This document shows positions 1 to 8,800 of a DNA stretch of 64,000 bases, one piece after another. Location of the stretch: the NCBI RefSeq assembly GCF_026616205.1, contig NZ_JANHGR010000001.1, forward strand, positions 1,054,001-1,118,000. Direction: 5' to 3'. The stretch comes from Halolamina litorea (lineage in GTDB: Archaea > Halobacteriota > Halobacteria > Halobacteriales > Haloferacaceae). Made by a program: the position numbers and the translations under genes. The notes under the pieces were generated by a model that saw only the letters and a list, made by a program, of their open reading frames with translations, was not told the DNA's origin and did not search any database. The stretch's first letter is position 1; every line of letters starts with the position of its first letter.

Positions 1-36
1 CGCCAGCGCCGTCGTCACCGCCAGCGCCGTCGTCAC
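1..36. repeat. 18-bp tandem repeat in the linker of the cohesin-like gene
   Basis: Two perfect 18-bp copies (1-18 and 19-36) encode a Gly/Asp/Ala linker unit of the partial secreted protein. The array touches the window edge and may continue. Such repeats can change copy number by slippage and so alter linker length. Confidence 0.75.
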
Positions 37-568
37 CGCCGCTGTCGCCACTCTCGTCCCCGTCGTTCCCAACGACGGTTAGCTCGGTCCCCCGAGCGTC
101 CGTCGTGTAGCTGTGCCCCTGCTCGTCGCCGAGCGCGGTCACGGTCAGGTCGAGGTCGGTCGATCCGGCCTCGGCGCCGCGGAGCGTGACCGTCGCGATG
201 GATACGCTGCCACTGTCCTCGGTGTCGGCCAGCGCTGCGACTGCCGTCACCGACGAGCCGTCGGGCGCGACGGCCACGCGGGAGGTCTCGTCGGCCGGAT
301 CACCGTGGAGTTCGACGCCGACGATCTCCGCCGTCGCCGCGTCCGCCACGGCGACGGTGACGTTGTAGGCACCGACGCCGCCCTCGCTGGTCCCGACGAC
401 GATGTCGACCGTCGTCGTCTCCGAGACGGTGACCTGCTCTGCGGTGGCCAATCGAACGGTCGTCTCCCCTGCCCCGGCTGCAGTCGTCACTGTCGCCAGG
501 ACCAGCAGGACGGCGACGAGTGTGAACCCCATCGACGCGAGCGTGCTCCGAACTGTCTCTCGTTTCAT
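1..568 (-). CDS. Secreted cohesin-like domain protein, 3' end outside the window
   Basis: The ATG complement is at 566-568 and the frame runs off the left edge, so only the N-terminal 189 residues are seen. A short basic start (MKRETVRS) and a hydrophobic stretch ending near AAGAGE form a Sec-type signal peptide. Residues about 30-165 match the repeated domain of the next protein (shared GGVGAY, DGSS, TGSV/DSGSV and ATVT stretches), which I read as a cohesin-like beta-sandwich. A Gly/Asp-rich linker made of GGDDGAG-type repeats follows. In other haloarchaeal surface proteins such linkers lead to a dockerin or a membrane anchor, but that part is not visible. It is the last of three same-strand genes, 58 bp after its neighbour. 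The cohesin call rests on motif resemblance, not a profile search. Confidence 0.7.
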   Translation of the reverse strand, partial: MKRETVRSTLASMGFTLVAVLLVLATVTTAAGAGETTVRLATAEQVTVSETTTVDIVVGTSEGGVGAYNVTVAVADAATAEIVGVELHGDPADETSRVAVAPDGSSVTAVAALADTEDSGSVSIATVTLRGAEAGSTDLDLTVTALGDEQGHSYTTDARGTELTVVGNDGDESGDSGGDDGAGGDDGAG

Positions 569-626
569 GTATCGTGGTATGGTTTTCGAGGGATGGTTTG
601 TCGAATCGAAAAACGGGTTGGGCGGC

Positions 627-2753
627 TTAGCTGGCCGAGACCAACTCGTAGAACAGCGCTTGCACGTCGACGATGTCGACCGTGCCGTCGTCGTTGAAGT
701 CGAACTTCTCGACGTTGTTCTCCACGGCGTCGTCGTCGAGGTTCGCGAACAGCGCCTGTACGTCGACGATGTCGAGCGTGCCGTCGCCGTTGATGTCCTC
801 GTACTGGCCGTCGCCGTCGGTGTCGGTCACCGGGTTCGCGAAGTCGCCGACCGTCACCTCGGTGACGGTGAGCGAGGCGCCGTTGGTGCCAGTGATGCCG
901 TAGTTGTTGCCGTCCTCGTCGCCAAGGGCGCTGGCGGCGACGGAGAGGTCGGTCGACCCGGCGTTCTCGGCCTCCACCGTGATGGTCGCGATGACCACGC
1001 TCCCGGTGTCGGCCGTGTCCATCAGCGCGGCGTCGATGGTCACCGAGGAGCCGTCCGCGGCGATGTCGACGTTGGTCGTCTGTTCGGCCGGGTTCCCTTC
1101 GAGGTCGACGCCGGTGATGGCCGCCACGCTCGCGTCGTCCAGCGAGACCGTCGCGGTGTAGGCACCGACACCGCCGTCGGCGGTGTCGACGACCAGATCG
1201 TACGTGGTCGTGTCGTCGACCGATATCTCGTCGCTCGTCGGCGAGAGGCTCAGCGACGTGGACTTCTCGGTCACGGTGAGCGACGCGCCGCTCGTGTCGG
1301 TGACCGTGTAGCTGGCACCCTGCTCGTTCCCGAGCGCGTCGACGGTCGTCGAGAGGTCGGTCGACCCGGCGCTCACGCCCTGCACGGTGACGGTTGCGAC
1401 GGTGACGCTCCCGGTGTCGGAGGTGTTCATCAGCGCGGCGTCGATGCTCACCGAGGAGCCGTCCGCGGCGATGTCGATGTCCGTCGTCTGGCCGGCCGGG
1501 CTCCCCAGCAGGTCCACGTTCGTGATCGACCCGACGCTCGCGTCGTCGAGCGAGACCGTCGCCGAGTAGGCGCCGACGCCGCCGTCGGCGCTGTCGATCA
1601 CGAGGTCGAACGTCGTCGTGCCGCCGACGGACGTCTCACCGTCCACCGGGGAGAGGCTCACCGATGTCTCGAGCGCCGGCGGCTCCTCGGTATCGGTGTC
1701 CTGTACGGTGACGGTCGTCGTGTCGGTGCTGGTCGCGCCGTCGTCGTCCGTGACCGCGAGTTCGAAGGTGAGCGCGGTCTCCGCGTCCACGTCGGGCGCC
1801 GTGAACTCCGGTGTCGCCGACGAGGCGTCCGAGAGCGTCACGTCGGGGCCGCCGGTCTGGGTCCACGCGTAGCTCTCGATGGTGCCGTCGGCGTCCGAGG
1901 ACGCGTCCCCGGACAGCACCACGGTCGTCGACTCGTCGACGGTCTGGTCGGCGCCAGCGTCGGCGGTCGGCGCCACGTTCTCGGGCTCATCCGGGACGTT
2001 CTGGACGGCGACGGTCACCGTGTCGCTGTCGCTGGCCTCGCCGTCGGAGACGGTCACCTCGAAGGTGAGCGTGTCGTCGGCGTCGACCGCGGGGGCGGTG
2101 AAACTCGGCGTCGCCGTCGAGGCGTCAGAGAGCGTCACGTCGGGGCCGCCGGTCTGGGTCCACGAGTAGCTCAAGCTGTCGCCGTCCGGGTCGCTCGAAC
2201 CGCTGGCGTCGAGGGAGACGGACGTGCTCTCGTTGACCGTCTGGTCCGTGCCGGCGTCGGCGGTCGGCGGGCTGTTCGTGTCCGGTTCCTCGACGGTGAC
2301 GGTCGTGCTGGCGCTGTCGGTCGTCTCGGTGTCGTCAGGGCTCAGCGCCGACCCTTCGAGACCGATGGTGTACTGTCCGGGTTCGGCGTCGTCGGGGACG
2401 CTCACCGTGTACTCGACGGTGTAGCTCACGTTGACGCCGTCCTCGTCGCCGGCGAGCCAGGTCCAGGTGCCGTCGTTGTACGCGACCGGACCGTCGGCCG
2501 ACTGGGACTCGATCTCCCAGCCGTCCGGGGTCGTCGCGCTCAACTGCGGCGCGTTGAGTTCACTGACGACGAAATCGGCCGTCAGCGTCACCGTGTCGCC
2601 GGGGGTGACTGTCGTGCTGTCCGCGGACTGGGTGACCGTGACGCTCGGCTGGGCCGCGACCGTCCCGACCGGCCCGAGGACCGAGAGGACGAGCAGCAGC
2701 GCCGCGAGCGCGGCGGTCGTCTGTCTGAGGTGTTTGCGTACGGATGGGGTCAT
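627..2753 (-). CDS. Secreted PKD / cohesin-like / dockerin modular protein
   Basis: 708 residues. Residues 1-34 are a signal peptide (VRKHLRQ, hydrophobic core, cleavage near VAAQ). A beta-sandwich region spans about 36-158. Two PKD-type domains (about 160-255 and 260-355) each begin PPTADAG or APTADAG, with SWTQTGG or AWTQTGG inside. Two tandem cohesin-like domains follow (about 360-495 and 496-632). A type I dockerin ends the chain (about 635-708): two calcium-loop plus helix repeats, each containing DIVDVQALF. Cohesins bind dockerins in cellulosomes, and both modules are known in archaea, so this chain could cross-link itself or bind its neighbours. It lies 48 bp downstream of the malectin protein and probably shares its transcript. 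There is no enzyme domain and no C-terminal membrane anchor. A scaffold role is inference. Confidence 0.8.
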   Translation of the reverse strand: MTPSVRKHLRQTTAALAALLLVLSVLGPVGTVAAQPSVTVTQSADSTTVTPGDTVTLTADFVVSELNAPQLSATTPDGWEIESQSADGPVAYNDGTWTWLAGDEDGVNVSYTVEYTVSVPDDAEPGQYTIGLEGSALSPDDTETTDSASTTVTVEEPDTNSPPTADAGTDQTVNESTSVSLDASGSSDPDGDSLSYSWTQTGGPDVTLSDASTATPSFTAPAVDADDTLTFEVTVSDGEASDSDTVTVAVQNVPDEPENVAPTADAGADQTVDESTTVVLSGDASSDADGTIESYAWTQTGGPDVTLSDASSATPEFTAPDVDAETALTFELAVTDDDGATSTDTTTVTVQDTDTEEPPALETSVSLSPVDGETSVGGTTTFDLVIDSADGGVGAYSATVSLDDASVGSITNVDLLGSPAGQTTDIDIAADGSSVSIDAALMNTSDTGSVTVATVTVQGVSAGSTDLSTTVDALGNEQGASYTVTDTSGASLTVTEKSTSLSLSPTSDEISVDDTTTYDLVVDTADGGVGAYTATVSLDDASVAAITGVDLEGNPAEQTTNVDIAADGSSVTIDAALMDTADTGSVVIATITVEAENAGSTDLSVAASALGDEDGNNYGITGTNGASLTVTEVTVGDFANPVTDTDGDGQYEDINGDGTLDIVDVQALFANLDDDAVENNVEKFDFNDDGTVDIVDVQALFYELVSAS

Positions 2754-2801
2754 GGGTGGTGTGTCGCTGTGGTGGGTGTCGTGGGATCGGTCATCGTGTC
2801 G

Positions 2802-5800
2802 CTACTGCTCGCTGTCGTCCGATTCGACGATCTCGATGGCCCGGACCTCGGGGTTCTCGACCGCGCCGGTTTCGAAGACGACCGTGACGGTGCCGTCGCC
2901 GTCGTCGGTGACGGTGACGGCCTTCATCACGCCCGTCGCGTGGCCGGCGTCGGCCACGGGGTCGTACTGGCTGAGGACCTGCTGGCCCTCGATCGAGACG
3001 TTGAACTGCCGGTCGCCGGGCTCGCTGGTGCCGGTGAAGGAGTTCGCCATGTAGAGCCGGACCTCGACGGTCTGGCCGGCGTCGACGGAGAACGTCCAGG
3101 TCATGTTCCCGTACCGCTCGCAGTCCCAGACGCCGTCGGGGGTGCCGTTGGGAACGGTGCTGCCGGCGGTGACCTCGTCACCGCCGCAGTAGTTGTTGCT
3201 CGGGTCGGCGACCGACGTGAGGTACGGCGAACTCGTGTCCGCGGCGCCGGTCCAGTCGGGCCCGTCGTCGGTGGCGGGGACGGTCGTTCCCTCCCCGGCG
3301 TTCACGCGGTGCAGGACCTGTGCGGTCGTCGAGTCGCCGCCGTCGCTGTCGTCGTACTTCAGCACGACCACGTTCGAGGTCGCGCCCGTGTCGCCGCCGT
3401 CCGCGACGGCCGCGACGAAGTAGTTGAAGCCGCCCTCTGCGCCACTGCTCGACGTGTTCGTCAGCGTCACGTCGACCGTCGCCTCGCCGTTCGCGTCGAG
3501 CGTGACCGTCTCGACGGCGACGCTCTCGGCGGTGTTGGCCTCGAACGGTTCGAGGTCGTAGCCGTTCGTCTGGTTGTCGAGCCCGAGCTGGCCCTCCACG
3601 TGGAGGAGTTCGACGGTCGCTCCCGCGGGACCGGTGACGGTGACGGTCTGGTTGGCCGCGGTGACCGTCGCCGCGCTGTGGTGGCCCTCCAGCGCGCCGG
3701 CGTCGAGCGAGACGTTCTCGGCGCCGATGGTCGGCGCCGTGGGATCGTCGTCGGCCGCGGAGGCCTCTGCGCCCCCGTCGGAGCCGTCGGCGAACAAGCT
3801 CGTCGTCTGTGTGGTCCCGTCGGCGTACTCGACGGTGACGGTCGCCCCCGCGAGTTCGAGCCCGGAGACGGAGCCGGCCGCGCCGGTGCTCTGGGCGTTC
3901 TTGATGCTCGTCGGGTCGACGTCCGTCGAGAACGCGAACGTCTCGCCCGCGTCGAAGTCGCCGAAGTCGACGACGAGCTGGTCGTAGCCGTCGTCGCCGT
4001 TCTGCCCGTTGTGGGGCGCGGCGAAGGAGCCAGTGGGACTCACCGCGCTCGCGCCGCTGTCGGGCGTGAACCCCTTCGCGGTGGCGTCGCCGGCGGTCCC
4101 CTGTGGGTCGAAGACCACGTCGGGGAACGCGGCGGTCCCGAGGTCGTACGTGACCGAGGTGATCGCCACGTCGCCGGTGTTGGTGATCTCGAACGAGCCG
4201 CTCTCGTAGGTGCTCGCGTCGATCCCGCCGTTCGCGGTGACGGCGAAGTCGGCGGACGCGGTGCCCGCGTCCCCGCCGTCGTCGCTCTCGTTGGCCTGGG
4301 TGACCGTGATCGCCGAAACCTTCGCGTTGTCGTTGATCGCGGTGAAGTCGACGTTCAGCGTGCCGTCGGTGACGGTGACGGTGAACGTCTCCTCGGTGGC
4401 GTTCAGCGCGCCGACCTCGGCGAAGATGTCGTACTCGCTGAGAACCTGCTGGCCCTCGATCGAGGCGTTGAACAGCCGGTCGTTCTCGTTCGTGCCGTCG
4501 GTCGGCCCGGAGGAGTCCGGCGAGTCACTCGGGGCGGCGCCCTGGTAGATCTCGGCGAACTGGAGCGTGACCGTGTACTCGCCGTCCGCCGGAACCGGGA
4601 TGTCGTAGCCGAACGGGTCGCCGTAGCGCTCGGTGCGGTACAGCGGGTCGTCCTCGGTGTTCCCGATCTCGGGGGGCGAATCCGCCCAGTCCGACGTGCT
4701 GTAGGCCGTGCCGCCGTCGAAGTTCGCGTCCGCCTGGTAGACGGTGCCGTCCACGGCGGTGTACTCGGCGCCACCGGCGTTCACCGCGAACACGACATCG
4801 TCGGGCTGCTCGGGGTTGCCGTCGTCGACGCTCTCCTCGAGTTTCAGCACGACGACGTTCGAGGCCAGCCCCATGTCGCCGCCTTCCTGCCCGTGCGCGG
4901 CGACGAAGTAGTTGTAGCCGGCGTTGTCGTCGCCGTCGGCGGTCGTGTTCGTCAGCGTGACCGGGATGGTCGCCTCGCCGTTGGCGTCGAGCGTTGCCGT
5001 GTAGTACTCGACGTCCTGGGCGTTGTTGGCCTCGTAGGCCTCGATGTCGTAGCCCGGCTCGCCGTCGCCGTCGGCGTCCGGGACGTTCGTGAGCGAGAGT
5101 TCGCCCTCGACACGCACGAGGGTGACCGTCTCGCCCGGTTCGCCGGTGACCGTGATGCTCTGGTCGGCCGCGGCGACCGTCGCCCCGCTGTGGTAGCCAT
5201 CGAGGACGCTGCCGTTCAGCGTGAGCCCGTCGGCGCCGACCGTCGGCGCGGGCGCCTCGTCGTCGGTAACGACCGCGGTCGATCCGCCGGCCGAACCGTC
5301 ACCCATCAGTTGGGTCGTCTGGGTGCTGCCGTCCTCGTAGGTGACCGTGACCGTCGCGCGGGCGAGTTCCAGCCCGGAGACCGGCCCGGCCTCCTGGGAG
5401 TTGATCGTCGCGCCCTTGATCGAGGTCGGGTCGTTGTCGGCCCAGAACGTCGCCGTCTCGCCCGACTGGAAGTCGTCGAACTCGACGGTCATCACGTCGT
5501 AGCCGTCGTCGGCGTTCTGCCCGTTGTGGGGCTGGCTGAACGCCTCGCCGCTCCCGGGCACCGTCGTGATGCCGGTGTCGCCCTCGTCGGCGATGGTGAA
5601 CCCCTCGCCGGTCGGGTCGCCCGCAGTCCCCTGCGGGTCGTACACCATGTCCGGCAGCGTCGCCGTGCTCAGGTCGATCGAGACCGACGTGATGTTCATC
5701 TCGCCGGTGTTGGTCACCTGGTAGGTGCCGCCGCCGTAGGTGCTGGTCTCGATGCTCGAGTCGGGCGTGATCTCGACGAGCGCCGACCCGGTCTCTTGGG

Positions 5801-8800
5801 AACCGTCGTCGCCGTCGCCGACCGCCGACTCGGTCGCCCACGCGTTGATGAGCGACTGGATCGTGGCGTCGTCGATGGTCTGGTTGCCGGTGTTGGGCAC
5901 CTCGCTGTCGGTCGCCCACCAGTTGATCGCCTGCTGGATCTCGCTGTCCTCGACCAGCGAGTCGTTCTCGCCGCCAGCCGCGACGGCCTCGGCGACGGTC
6001 AGCGTCTCGGTCGGCGTCGGTTGCACCGTGACGTTGACCGTGTCGGTATCGCTGGCCTCCCCGTCGGAGACGCTCACCTGGAAAGTGTAGGTCGTCTCGC
6101 TGCTCACGTCGGGCGCGGTGAACGACACCTGCGCGCTGTCGCTCATGTCGAGCAGGCCCGTGGGCGTGCCGGCGGTCTGGGTCCACGTGTAGCCCAGCAG
6201 GCCGTCGTCGCCGTCGGGGTCCGTCGACGCCGATGCGTCGAGCGTGACCTCGGTGCCCGCCTCGACGCTCTGGTCGGCACCGGCGTCAGCCTCGGGCGGC
6301 TGGTTCGCCGGCTGATCGACGTACTCGACGTTCAGGTAGCTCCACGTGGCGTCGAACGGCGAACTCGCGCCGTTCGAGGTGGCGATGACGCCCACCGCCG
6401 TGCCGTTTCCATCGCTGCTGTCGAACCAAGCCGTCGGGACGGTCGTCTCCCCGACGAACTGTTGGCTCCCGTCGGCCATCGTGTAGTACGCTTCGACGGT
6501 GCCGTTGCTCGGGTAGACCGTCATCGAGAGCGTGGTCGTGTTGCCCGCGGTCGGTGCGGGCGGGTTCGCCACGTCGGTGAAGCTTCCGGCTTCCTCGGTG
6601 GCCAACTGGACGCCGGAGCCGCTACCGGTGCTGAACCCGGTCACTGTGAGCTTCGCGTAGTTGTCCTGATCGCCGGTGCCGATGTAGATGCCCTGTGACT
6701 GGAAGGGCTCCGCGTCGCTCGGCAGCCCGTTCACCGTCGTCTCGACGGTGAAGGGGGCGTCGGCGACGAAGCCGCGCTGGAACGCGAACTGCTGGGTGTT
6801 CGTCGCTTGGTGTGCGTCACCCTGCGGGACGTTCTCGACGGTCAGGACCTGTGCGGCCCCGCCGACGGTCATCTGCCCGGGGTCGTAGAGCGTCGCGTAG
6901 TCCGACCCGTTGGCCATCAGCCCGGTCCAGCCCTGCCCGCTCTCGCCGAACAGCGACGTCTCGGTGAACGCCATCTCGATCGGCAAGGTGGTCGTCAGCC
7001 CGTTGTCCGGGTCGAGCGCGAACAGGTCCTCGGTGTCGTCGATCCCGTCGTCGTCGTCGTCGGGGTCGTTCAGGTCCGAGGTGCCGTCGTCGTCGAAGTC
7101 CGCCGGCGTGGACGCGGCCGAACACGGGTCGGTGCCGGCGTCGATCTCGTCGGCGTTGTCGTAGCCGTCGCCGTCCTCGTCGAGGCTCGGGTCGTCGGCG
7201 CCGGTACACTGCTCGCCGGAGTCGTCGTTGTCGAAGTCGTTCGGCTCGAACACCGTGATGTCGCCGCGGGCGGTCCAGACGGTCCCCGGGAAGGGGCCGT
7301 CGTCGCCGACCGCCTCGATGCCGAGCGCGCTGATGTCGCTGAAGAAGTTCCCGGACTGGCTGACGACGCCCGTCCCGGTCGCGTTCAGTTGGACGCGCTC
7401 GACGGAGCTCGCGCCCTCGACGACGAGCAGGTCGCCCTGCATCTCGCCGCCGAAGTTCGAGGCGGTGTACTCGTCGATGCCGCCGGTCCACCCGAACGTG
7501 CCGCCGATCGAGTTGTCCTCGGTCGGGTCCTGGTAGTCACACTCGATCGGGTTCACTTCCGAGGCGGGAACGGGGCTGTTCGAGGCGTTGATGTCGAACA
7601 CCACGTTCCCGTTCGCGTCGTAGATGTCCGCGCCGGTCGGGTTCGCGCGGATCGGGGCCGCGTGGCCGCCGTAGCTCCCCTCGGTCGCGATGTGGAGCTG
7701 ATCGCCCGTGCCGTAGCTCCCGTCCTCGTTGGGCGCGTTGGTACACACGCCGCCGGCGCCCTCGTTCACCGGCTGGCCGCCCCAGCCGCCGTTCGGCCCG
7801 TTGTCGATGACGTATAGCTGGTCGTCGGCCGACAGCACGAGGTCGTAGGGGTTCCGGTAGCCCGAGGAGTAGACCTGCACGGGGCCGTCGGCGAGCCACT
7901 TCGCCTGGTTGGCGCCGTCCTGCCCGCCGAAGGGGAGGTCGTCGCCGGGCGTGGCGTCGTCGTTCCCGATCGTCGGGATCGCGTACATGAACTCGACGCT
8001 CGGGTAGGACTCGCTGCTGCCCTGCGGGTCGTAGTTCGCGAGGTCCTTGGCCGCGTAGTTCTGCTCGATCGCCGCGAGGTCGATCTCCAACACGGCCGCC
8101 GAGAGTGCGTACTCCGGCGTGTGGCCGAAGTTGTCGCTCGGCGCCCCCTTGTTGGTGTGGCCGCCCTGTGCGACGTAGAGCGTCTCGCCGTCGGCGCTCA
8201 GGTCGAGCCCGTTGGTCGCGTGGTTCTCCTCGGAGCGGGGGAGCCCGAGCACCATCACGTCGTGGTCGACGCCGTTCAGGCTGTCGCTGCTCCCCCAGTC
8301 GAGGGTCAGCCGGGAGATCGCTCCGGAGTTGGTGTCGGTGTCGTCGTCGTCGGTCCCCACATCGATGGTCGGGTCCGAGGAGGAGACGTAGACGATCGGC
8401 TCGTCGGCGGTCCCGCCGACGGTCAAGCCGGTCACCTGCCGGGTGTTCTCACCGGGGACGTAGTTCCCGTTGTCGTCGTGGTTCGGGATCGTCTGGACGG
8501 CGTCGATCGACGCCTGCGCGGTGACGCTGTAGCTGTTCTCGCCGTTCCGGGTGACGTTCAGCGCGTACACCGTCCCGCTCTGCTGGGCGACGTAGAGCCG
8601 ACCGTCGGGGCCGAACTCGAGGGCGGTGAGTTGACCCTGATCGAACCCCTGCAGGCTGCTCTTGCCGAAGCCGACCTGTGCCGTGCTCGCCCCCTCGCCG
8701 GCGAGGTCGACGGTCAGCGGCGAGTTGTTCCCGGAGTGGGAGACCTCCAGCGTCGCGGCCTTCGGTTGGGCTTCGCTCGGCGCGAACGTCACCGGGACCT

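Noticed and set aside
1-36. The 18-bp repeat as the edge of a CRISPR array
   Set aside because: There are no spacers; the repeat is in frame in a Gly/Asp-rich linker of a secreted protein.
402-6698. A 2098-codon open frame on the plus strand across the secreted-protein cluster
   Set aside because: It is the antisense of the two malectin/cohesin genes, rich in Arg, Val, Asp and Gly with no recognisable domain. Long antisense frames are usual where third positions are mostly G or C.
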